A DNA stretch of 64,000 bases from Aquimarina rhabdastrellae (GTDB lineage Bacteria > Bacteroidota > Bacteroidia > Flavobacteriales > Flavobacteriaceae). Position 1 is the first letter of the stretch, and every line of letters begins with the position of its first letter. Location of the stretch: the NCBI GenBank assembly GCA_947387485.1, contig CANDNT010000015.1:21349-85348 (forward strand). The letters run 5' to 3'. The notes beneath the pieces are model-generated. The model saw only the letters and a list, made by a program, of their open reading frames with translations. It was not told where the DNA came from and did no database searches. The translations under genes and the position numbers were made by a program. Of this stretch, positions 23,676-30,493 are shown piece by piece.

Positions 23676-26168
23676 ATGAAATTAGAAAGCTATATCAACG
23701 GTAAATGGGTAGCAGGAACAGGAGAAGGAACTCCAATGTTTGATGCTGTAACCGGAGAAACTATCGGATATGCAACTACCGAAGGATTAGATATTCCTGC
23801 TGCATTAGCTTACGGAAGAACCAAAGGTGGCGAGAAGTTACGTAAAATGACATTTCAGGAACGAGGTAATATGATCAAAAAATTAGCCTTGTACCTTAAC
23901 AAAAGAAAAGAGCAATTTTATGAAATAAGCTACCGCACAGGAGCAACACGTATCGATAGTTGGATTGATATAGAAGGAGGTTTCGGGAATTTATTTGCCA
24001 ATGCATCCTTAAGAAAATTATTTCCTAATCAACCGTACCATGTAGAAGGAGATCCAATTGATTTATCAAGAGGAGGACGTTTTATGGCACACCATATTTT
24101 AGTGCCAAAGCAAGGAGTTGCAGTACATATTAATGCTTTTAATTTCCCAGTATGGGGAATGCTAGAAAAATGTGCAGTAAACTGGATGGCAGGAATGTCA
24201 GCAGTTGTTTTACCTGCACCACAAACAGCATATTTAACAGAAGCGGTTGTACGTGAGATTGTAAACTCAGGGATTCTTCCAGAAGGAGCTATACAACTGC
24301 TAAGTGGTATGACAAAGACTATCTTGGATACGGTAACATCACAAGATGTGGTGACATTTACAGGATCAGCACATACAGGGAGATTGTTAAAAGCACATCC
24401 TAGATTGACACAAGAAGCAGTACCATTTACGATGGAGGCAGATTCTTTGAACTGTTCGGTTTTAGGAAAAGATGCAGTACCAGGAACACCAGAATTTGAT
24501 TTGTTTATCAAAGAGGTAAGAAAAGAAATGACGGTGAAGACGGGGCAGAAATGTACGGCTATACGTAGAATTATTGTACCAGAAAACTTAGTAGAAGATG
24601 TACAAATTGCTTTAGGAAAACAATTGGCAAAAGTAACTGTTGGAGACCCTCGATTAAAAGAGGTGAGAATGGGAGCTTTGATCAATAAAACACAAGTTGA
24701 AACGGTGAAAAACCAAGTAAGCAAGTTAGCGCAAACGGCGCAAATTGTTTACGGAAGTTTAGACACCATAGAAACTATAGGTGCAGATGCAGAAAAAGGA
24801 GCTTTTATGAGTCCTATCTTGTTGAGAGAAGATAATCCTTTTACAAATACAGCAGTACATGAGATAGAAGCTTTTGGACCAGTAAGTACAATTTTACCAT
24901 ACAAAGATATGAATGAAGCTATTCAATTATCTCAAATGGGTAAAGGGTCGTTAGTATCTTCGATCTTCACGTATGATGATGCTATAGCGAAAGAATATAT
25001 CGTAGGAGCAGCATCACATCATGGAAGAATCTTGGTAGGAAACCGTGAAAATGCAAGACAAAGTACAGGACATGGATCTCCATTACCATTATTAGTACAT
25101 GGAGGACCGGGTAGAGCTGGTGGAGGAGAAGAAATGGGAGGAATGCGTGGTATCAAGCACTATATGCAACGATGTGCGATTCAAGGAACTCCAACAACAA
25201 TTACAGAAGTTACGGGGATTTATCAGCCTAATGCAAAATATAAAGAAGCAGAAAAACATCCATTTGCATATCATTGGGAAGATATAGAAGCAGGAATGTC
25301 AATCAAAACCCATAAGCGTACCATAACAGATACCGATATTATCAATTTCGGAAATTTAACTTGGGATCATTTCTATGCGCATACAGATATCACTTCTTTA
25401 GACGGAAGTATTTTTGAAAAGAGAACAGCACATGGGTACTTTATCATTTCGGCAGCAGCAGGGTTATTTGTATATCCAAACAAAGGACCAGTAGCAGCAA
25501 ATTATGGACTAGAAGAATGCAGGTTCCTAAGACCGATATATCATAATGATACTATTTATGTACGATTAACATGCAAAGAAAAAGTAGAGCGTGATTCAAG
25601 AGGTCGAGAGTTACCAAGCGGAATCGTAAAGTGGTTTGTAGAAGTTTTCGATCAAGAAGATGAATTAGTGGCAGTAGCAACAATTTTAACGATGGTTCAA
25701 AAAAAGAATCCATTCGTTCAGATCAATCGAAATAATATCCAAAACTACTTATATAAGCTAAAGGAAGATACTAAGCCAAGCTGGGGAATCATGACGGCAC
25801 AACATATGGTAGAACATATCGAAATGCAATTTAGAATGGCAACTGGAGAAATCAATGATTTCGAAATCACAACGCCAGAAGAGTATATCGAGAAAGTGGT
25901 TGAAATATTATACAACCATAAACCAATGCCAAAAGAACACAAGCATCCGTTATTAAAAACAGATGAGGTAGAAGAACTAGTACATACAAATCTTGAAGAA
26001 GCTAAAGCAAAATTATTAGAAGCTTATGATGCATATGAAGCTTACTTTAAAGAAAACCCAGATACAGCAACTAAAAATACAGTATTCGGAATGTTAAGCA
26101 AATTCGAATGGGATTTATTAAGTGTTAAACATCTGAATCATCACTTCAAACAGTTTAATCTATTGTAA
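23676..26168 (+). CDS. paaZ: Bifunctional oxepin-CoA hydrolase / aldehyde dehydrogenase PaaZ with extra C-terminal domain
   Basis: An 830-residue fusion enzyme that opens the oxepin-CoA ring and oxidises the resulting semialdehyde. Residues 1-~520 are the aldehyde dehydrogenase (FNFPVWG, Glu in MEADSLNC, Cys in TGQKCTAIRR); ~525-680 are a MaoC-like hydratase (YHWEDIEAGMSI, NLTWDHFYAHTD). E. coli PaaZ ends near 680; here ~140 more residues follow, with AQHMVEHIEMQFRMATGE, KHPLLKTDEVEEL and the ending HHFKQFNLL. That tail looks like the DUF1569/DinB helical fold. Its role is unknown. A hairpin and a GIY-YIG gene follow. Confidence 0.93.
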   Translation: MKLESYINGKWVAGTGEGTPMFDAVTGETIGYATTEGLDIPAALAYGRTKGGEKLRKMTFQERGNMIKKLALYLNKRKEQFYEISYRTGATRIDSWIDIEGGFGNLFANASLRKLFPNQPYHVEGDPIDLSRGGRFMAHHILVPKQGVAVHINAFNFPVWGMLEKCAVNWMAGMSAVVLPAPQTAYLTEAVVREIVNSGILPEGAIQLLSGMTKTILDTVTSQDVVTFTGSAHTGRLLKAHPRLTQEAVPFTMEADSLNCSVLGKDAVPGTPEFDLFIKEVRKEMTVKTGQKCTAIRRIIVPENLVEDVQIALGKQLAKVTVGDPRLKEVRMGALINKTQVETVKNQVSKLAQTAQIVYGSLDTIETIGADAEKGAFMSPILLREDNPFTNTAVHEIEAFGPVSTILPYKDMNEAIQLSQMGKGSLVSSIFTYDDAIAKEYIVGAASHHGRILVGNRENARQSTGHGSPLPLLVHGGPGRAGGGEEMGGMRGIKHYMQRCAIQGTPTTITEVTGIYQPNAKYKEAEKHPFAYHWEDIEAGMSIKTHKRTITDTDIINFGNLTWDHFYAHTDITSLDGSIFEKRTAHGYFIISAAAGLFVYPNKGPVAANYGLEECRFLRPIYHNDTIYVRLTCKEKVERDSRGRELPSGIVKWFVEVFDQEDELVAVATILTMVQKKNPFVQINRNNIQNYLYKLKEDTKPSWGIMTAQHMVEHIEMQFRMATGEINDFEITTPEEYIEKVVEILYNHKPMPKEHKHPLLKTDEVEELVHTNLEEAKAKLLEAYDAYEAYFKENPDTATKNTVFGMLSKFEWDLLSVKHLNHHFKQFNLL

Positions 26169-26186
26169 TAGAATAAACTGTTTGAA

Positions 26187-26206
26187 ACTCCTACGAAAGT
26201 AGGAGT
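26187..26206 (+). repeat. GAAA-capped hairpin after paaZ
   Basis: ACTCCTAC and GTAGGAGT pair perfectly around a GAAA tetraloop, 18 bases past the paaZ stop and 18 before the GIY-YIG gene. There is no T-run, so it is a stabilising or processing hairpin or a small interspersed repeat rather than a terminator. Confidence 0.5.
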
Positions 26207-26224
26207 CTATAACAAGACGCTACA

Positions 26225-26518
26225 ATGATATATTGGTCAGTTTATATGATAACAAATAAAAAGCAAGGAGTCTTGTATATAGGTGTAACAAAAGATTTAA
26301 AAAGAAGAATACAACAACATAAAAGAAAAGTGCATCCAACAACTTTTTCAGCAAGGTATAACTTAAACAAGTTGATATATTTTGAAAGATATTCAACAAA
26401 GGAAGAAGCGTATTTGAGAGAAAGGCAAATGAAAAAATGGAAGAGAAGTTGGAAAATAGAGTTAATAGAAAAAGAGAATCCGTCTTGGGAAGAAATTAAT
26501 TTAGACAAGGATTCTTAA
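26225..26518 (+). CDS. GIY-YIG nuclease-family small protein
   Basis: A 97-residue protein made of a single GIY-YIG domain of the short, stand-alone type: SVYMITNKKQGVLYIGVT holds the two signature strands, LKRRIQQHK the conserved Arg, then LIYFERYSTKEEAYLRERQMKKWKR with the metal-binding Glu. Such single-domain proteins occur in many copies in Bacteroidota intergenic regions; most have no known role and some are linked to DNA repair or mobility. It lies between paaZ and paaF, where it has no metabolic sense, so it appears to be an insertion into the operon. Confidence 0.9.
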   Translation: MIYWSVYMITNKKQGVLYIGVTKDLKRRIQQHKRKVHPTTFSARYNLNKLIYFERYSTKEEAYLRERQMKKWKRSWKIELIEKENPSWEEINLDKDS

Positions 26519-26532
26519 ATCAATAAAAGAAA

Positions 26533-27285
26533 ATGACAGCACCATACGTAAAACAACATATAGAAAATGGAGTAGGAACCATAGAGTTTTTTCATCCAGC
26601 ACATAACTCATTACCAGGAGATATCTTGGCACAGTTAGCAGATACAATTACTGCAGCAGGAATAAATGAGGATATTAAAGTGATTGTATTAAAGAGTGGA
26701 GGAGATCGAACTTTTTGTGCAGGAGCAAGTTTTAAGGAGCTTATAAATATCAATGATGCAGCAACAGGAAAAGTATTCTTTTCTGGATTTGCTAATGTAA
26801 TCAACGCTATGCGTAAATGTCCAAAGTTTATCATTGGACGCGTACAAGGTAAAACAGTAGGAGGTGGAGTTGGTCTTGCATCTGCTACAGATTATTGTAT
26901 GGCAACAAAATTTGCGGCTATCAAATTGAGTGAATTAAATGTAGGAATAGGACCTTTTGTTGTGGGGCCAGCAGTACAACGTAAATTAGGATTAACAGGA
27001 ATGTCTCAGATCGCAATTGATGCGAATACATTTTATAGTGCAGAATGGGCGCAAGCCAAAGGACTATATACACAAGTATACGAAAGTACAGAAGCATTAG
27101 ATGAGGCTGTTCAGGCATTTGCAGAAAACCTATGTACCTATAATCCAGAAGCTATGGCAGAAATGAAAAAGATCTTTTGGGAAGGAACAGACCACTGGGA
27201 TACATTGCTAACAGAAAGAGCAGAAATTAGTGGAAGGTTAGTCTTATCAGAATTCACAAAAGAAACGCTAAAACGATTTAAATAA
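26533..27285 (+). CDS. Enoyl-CoA hydratase/isomerase family protein, PaaF position
   Basis: A 250-residue crotonase-fold protein. The oxyanion-hole parts are TFCAGASFKEL and GKTVGGGVGLASATDYC, and KLSELNVGIGPFVVGPAVQRK contains one of the two catalytic Glu positions of enoyl-CoA hydratases. The other (usually Cys-Glu-Leu after the GGG loop) is Gly here. By operon logic it should hydrate 2,3-dehydroadipyl-CoA to 3-hydroxyadipyl-CoA, the PaaF step, since no other hydratase candidate is in the cluster. The missing Glu makes it a divergent PaaF, so I leave the symbol off. Confidence 0.82.
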   Translation: MTAPYVKQHIENGVGTIEFFHPAHNSLPGDILAQLADTITAAGINEDIKVIVLKSGGDRTFCAGASFKELININDAATGKVFFSGFANVINAMRKCPKFIIGRVQGKTVGGGVGLASATDYCMATKFAAIKLSELNVGIGPFVVGPAVQRKLGLTGMSQIAIDANTFYSAEWAQAKGLYTQVYESTEALDEAVQAFAENLCTYNPEAMAEMKKIFWEGTDHWDTLLTERAEISGRLVLSEFTKETLKRFK

Positions 27286-27292
27286 AATATAG

Positions 27293-27324
27293 TGTAGCCT
27301 GAGTATATCGAAGGCTACATTTTT
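27293..27324 (+). terminator. REP-like hairpin with T-run (GAGtataTCGA loop)
   Basis: TGTAGCCT and AGGCTACA form an 8-bp perfect stem around the 11-nt loop GAGTATATCGA, followed by TTTTT. The loop matches the repeat at 19458-19478 apart from its centre. It sits inside the operon between the hydratase gene and paaY, so termination is probably partial. Confidence 0.55.
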
Positions 27325-27346
27325 ATGATTGTAAATATAATAACAC

Positions 27347-27943
27347 ATGATATACAGTTTTAAAGGTTTTATTCCCGTAGTGCATGAAAGCAGCTATGTA
27401 CATCCCTTAGCAGCGGTTACAGGAAATGTAATCATAGGTAAAAACTGTTATATAGGACCTGGAGCGGCTATTAGAGGTGATTGGGGAGAAATCATACTTG
27501 AAGATGGTGTTAACGTACAAGAAAACTGTACAGTACATATGTTTCCAGGGAAATCTATAGTACTTAAAGAAAGTGCACATGTAGGGCATGGAGCAGTGAT
27601 TCATGGAGCTAATTTGGGTAGAAATTGCTTGATAGGAATGAATAGTGTCATTATGGATGATGCTGTGATCGGAGATGAAAGTATCGTTGGTGCTATGGCA
27701 TTTGTCAAAGCAAATACAATAATTCCTAACCGAAGTTTGGTAGTGGGAAACCCAGCCAAAATAGTAAAAGAAGTAACAGACGAAATGATCGCTTGGAAAA
27801 CCAAAGGAACACAATTGTACCAACAGTTACCAGCAGATTGTCACGAAACGATGAGAGCTGTAGAACCTTTGAGAACAATCCCAAAAGATAGACCTACTCA
27901 AGAAGCGTTTTACAAGACTTTAGAAGAATTTAGAAAGAAATAA
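27347..27943 (+). CDS. paaY: PaaY-like hexapeptide-repeat thioesterase / gamma-carbonic anhydrase fold
   Basis: A 198-residue left-handed beta-helix protein. Hexapeptide turns run through residues ~20-140 (VIIGKNCYIGPGAAIRGD, HVGHGAVIHGANLGRNCLIGMNS). The His residues of the gamma-carbonic anhydrase metal site are visible in TVHMFPG and HVGHGAVIH. In paa clusters PaaY hydrolyses CoA thioesters of dead-end ring products and so protects the CoA pool. The start YSFKGFIPVVHESSYVHPLA and length fit PaaY. It is the last classical paa gene before the E2 gene. Confidence 0.88.
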   Translation: MIYSFKGFIPVVHESSYVHPLAAVTGNVIIGKNCYIGPGAAIRGDWGEIILEDGVNVQENCTVHMFPGKSIVLKESAHVGHGAVIHGANLGRNCLIGMNSVIMDDAVIGDESIVGAMAFVKANTIIPNRSLVVGNPAKIVKEVTDEMIAWKTKGTQLYQQLPADCHETMRAVEPLRTIPKDRPTQEAFYKTLEEFRKK

Positions 27944-27985
27944 CAAAGATAAAATCTAGTAATCAATGTTTTATGGTTTTAAAAC

Positions 27986-28001
27986 TAACAAACATTTGTT
28001 A
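27986..28001. promoter_or_regulatory. Operator-like palindrome before the 2-oxoacid dehydrogenase E2 gene
   Basis: TAACAAA and TTTGTTA flank a 2-base centre, within ACTAAC...GTTAACT. The CTAAC/GTTA half-sites resemble the operator at 15570-15589 in front of paaE, so the same TetR regulator may act here, with a different half-site spacing. Confidence 0.45.
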
Positions 28002-28003
28002 AC

Positions 28004-28020
28004 TTGGTATAAGTTTTTGA
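28004..28020 (+). promoter_or_regulatory. TTGGTATAAGTTTTTGA motif (sigma-54-like)
   Basis: This 17-mer lies 27 bases before the E2 start and occurs again at 56963-56979. It resembles a -24/-12 promoter (TTGG...TTG), but the spacing between GG and the final G is one base longer than the strict sigma-54 consensus. Confidence 0.4.
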
Positions 28021-28046
28021 AAATAAATAGAATAGATTAAGAATCA

Positions 28047-29339
28047 ATGGCAGCAATAGAATTGAAAATGCCCAAAATGGGAGAAAGTATTTCAGAGGCT
28101 ACCATCATCAATTGGTTAAAGCAAGAAGGAGATGTAGTATCACTAGACGAAACTATTTTAGAAGTAGCCACAGATAAAGTAGATAGTGAAGTGCCAGCCC
28201 CATGTGATGGAGTAATAACAAAAATACTATGTCAACCCAATGAGGTGGTTGCTGTAGGAACTGTAATGGCATTGATAGAAGCTTCAGAAGGGACTACAGT
28301 CTCGATAGTAAAAAATGAAGCAGTTGTCAAAGAAGAAAGCAATACAGTAGCGGTAAAAGAAGAAACGGTAGTAAAGGAATTCAAATTACAGAATTCACCA
28401 AATCCAGATGCTTTTTTATCACCATTAGTTATTAGTATAGCAAAAAAAGAAAACCTTTCTATAGAAGAAGTACAGAGTATACCAGGTTCAGGAACAGACG
28501 GGCGCATACGCAAAAGTGATGTAATGCACTATTTAAAACATAGAAAATATCCATTACAAAGCAAACCTAATACAGTAGCGAATACATCAAAGTTCACCTA
28601 TAATGCACCTCCAATTGCTTTTGTAGAAGGAAAAGATCGCATAGTAGAAATGGATAGAATGCGCAAGATGATTGCAGATCATATGGTGTATTCAAAACAT
28701 ACTTCGCCTCACGTAACTAGTTATATCGAAGTAGATGTAACGAATATGGTGAACTGGAGGAATAGTGTTAAAGCAGATTTTCTAGAAAAATACGGAGAGA
28801 AATTAACCTTTACGCCAATTTTTGTAGAAGCAGTAGCCAAGGCAATTCAAGAATATCCAATGATTAATGTTTCTGTAGATGATAGTAAAATTGTGGTACA
28901 TAAAGACATTAATATAGGAATGGCAACAGCTTTACCAAGTGGAAACTTAATTGTACCCGTGGTAAAGAATGCAGATGAAAAGAATTTATTAGGCTTGGCA
29001 AAAAATGTAAATCACTTAGCACAACATGCTAGAGATAACAAATTAAAGCCAGACGAAATTCAAGGGAGTACATTTACCATTTCTAATGTAGGAACTTTTG
29101 GGAGTTTGATGGGAACCCCAATCATTAATCAACCAGAAGTTGCAATTCTAGCCTTAGGAATTATCAAGAAACGCCCAGAAGTCATCACAACAGATCAAGG
29201 AGATGAAATAGCCATTCGTAGTATGATGTATCTATCATTATCCTTTGATCATAGAGTAGTAGATGGATTTTTAGGAGGATCATTTTTAAGAAAAATAGGA
29301 GACGAGTTAGAAGCTTTTGATCCTAATAGAAAAATATAA
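28047..29339 (+). CDS. Dihydrolipoamide acyltransferase (E2) of a 2-oxoacid dehydrogenase
   Basis: A 430-residue E2 subunit. The lipoyl domain (residues 1-75) carries the lipoylated Lys44 in EVATDKVDSEV, a flexible Val/Glu/Lys linker follows, then an E1/E3-binding domain (SPLVISIAKKENLSIEEV, GSGTDGRIRKSDV, ~130-165) and the catalytic domain ending in SFDHRVVDGFLGG with the active His. It transfers acyl groups from E1 to CoA. Neighbours are a branched-chain aminotransferase and a fused E1 alpha-beta, so the complex acts on branched-chain 2-oxoacids and possibly phenylpyruvate. An operator-like palindrome upstream resembles that of paaE. The E3 gene is elsewhere. Confidence 0.93.
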   Translation: MAAIELKMPKMGESISEATIINWLKQEGDVVSLDETILEVATDKVDSEVPAPCDGVITKILCQPNEVVAVGTVMALIEASEGTTVSIVKNEAVVKEESNTVAVKEETVVKEFKLQNSPNPDAFLSPLVISIAKKENLSIEEVQSIPGSGTDGRIRKSDVMHYLKHRKYPLQSKPNTVANTSKFTYNAPPIAFVEGKDRIVEMDRMRKMIADHMVYSKHTSPHVTSYIEVDVTNMVNWRNSVKADFLEKYGEKLTFTPIFVEAVAKAIQEYPMINVSVDDSKIVVHKDINIGMATALPSGNLIVPVVKNADEKNLLGLAKNVNHLAQHARDNKLKPDEIQGSTFTISNVGTFGSLMGTPIINQPEVAILALGIIKKRPEVITTDQGDEIAIRSMMYLSLSFDHRVVDGFLGGSFLRKIGDELEAFDPNRKI

Positions 29340-29410
29340 GTCTATCTAGTGAATTTAGTTCGAGTTTTCGAATTATAAAAAAGAAAGAGAAGGCAAATAA
29401 ACTAAACAAC

Positions 29411-30469
29411 ATGGCATACGCAATCACTATAAATACAACAGAAAAATCTAAAGTAGACAGTTTAGATTTTAACAACATACCGTTAGGAAAAACCTTTACA
29501 GATCACATGTTTGTATGTGACTACGAAAATGGAGAATGGACGAACCCAAGAATCGAACCTTTAGAATTAATTCCTACGCATCCAGCAGCAATGGCGTTGC
29601 ATTACGGACAAGCTATTTTTGAAGGAATGAAAGCTACTGTAGGCAAAGATGGATCACCATTATTATTCAGGCCAGAACAAAATGCAAGAAGATTAAATGA
29701 AAGTGCAGTACGTATGGGAATGCCTACAGTGCCAGAAGAATTGTTCTTAGAAGCTTTGGATAAAATTGTAGCAACAGAAAAAGGATGGATTCCGCCACAA
29801 GAAGGAAGCGCATTATACTTGCGTCCATTTATGTATGCAGATGAGCCTTTTATAGGAATGCGTGCTGCGACACATTATAAATTTATTGTGATTTGCTCAC
29901 CTGCAGGGCCCTTCTTTACAAAAAAGATACGTCTATATGCAGAGACAGAATATATTAGAGCCGCACATGGAGGAACAGGAGAAGCAAAAGCAGCAGGGAA
30001 TTATGCCGCAGCGATCTTACCAACTGAAAAAGCAAAAGCAAAAGGATTTGATCAAGTATTATGGCTAGATGCCAATGAATTTAAATATATCCAGGAAGTA
30101 GGAACGATGAATATTTTCTTCAAAATTGATGGGAAATTCATTACACCAAAAACAGATGGAGCTATCTTAAAAGGAATCACTAGAGATAGTGTGATAACTT
30201 TATTAAAAAGTAAAGGTTTTGAAGTAGAAGAAAGACCGATTACTATAGATGAAATTATTCAATTTTCGAAAGAAGGAAAACTTGAAGAAGCTTTTGGTAC
30301 AGGAACAGCGGTAGCCATAGCTATGATAGAATCTATTGGATATAAAGACATCACTATAGAATTGCCAGAGGCAAATCCAGTAAGTCAAGATGTGATGCAA
30401 ACGATCAACGAGATCAAAACACAAAAACAAGAAGACCCATTCGGATGGATAGTTCCTGTAAAAGGATAA
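29411..30469 (+). CDS. ilvE: Branched-chain amino acid aminotransferase
   Basis: A 352-residue class IV PLP aminotransferase. The motifs are ALHYGQAIFEGMKA near residue 62, ALYLRPFMYADEPFIGM near 134, the PLP-binding Lys193 in GTGEAKAAGNYAA and FGTGTAVAIAMI near 294. It interconverts leucine, isoleucine and valine with their 2-oxoacids; this eukaryote-like type (about 350 residues) can also accept aromatic substrates weakly. It lies between the E2 and E1 genes of a 2-oxoacid dehydrogenase, with 72 and 24 bases to its neighbours, which indicates a catabolic rather than biosynthetic setting. Confidence 0.93.
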   Translation: MAYAITINTTEKSKVDSLDFNNIPLGKTFTDHMFVCDYENGEWTNPRIEPLELIPTHPAAMALHYGQAIFEGMKATVGKDGSPLLFRPEQNARRLNESAVRMGMPTVPEELFLEALDKIVATEKGWIPPQEGSALYLRPFMYADEPFIGMRAATHYKFIVICSPAGPFFTKKIRLYAETEYIRAAHGGTGEAKAAGNYAAAILPTEKAKAKGFDQVLWLDANEFKYIQEVGTMNIFFKIDGKFITPKTDGAILKGITRDSVITLLKSKGFEVEERPITIDEIIQFSKEGKLEEAFGTGTAVAIAMIESIGYKDITIELPEANPVSQDVMQTINEIKTQKQEDPFGWIVPVKG

Positions 30470-30493
30470 TTCTTATAGATAAAGAATAAGAAG

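Noticed and set aside
24029..24724. 231-residue minus-strand frame inside paaZ
   Set aside because: Antisense to the aldehyde dehydrogenase domain, whose reading is certain; no family resemblance.
22024..27324. Whole paa operon as a genomic island
   Set aside because: Base composition and codon use match the surroundings, and no integrase or tRNA is present; only the two small passenger genes look inserted.
27407..27823. 138-residue minus-strand frame inside paaY
   Set aside because: Antisense shadow with odd composition (Tyr, His, Cys, Phe rich) and no promoter.
28004..28020. Firm call of a sigma-54 promoter
   Set aside because: The distance from GG to the -12 G is one base longer than the strict consensus, so it is listed only as sigma-54-like.
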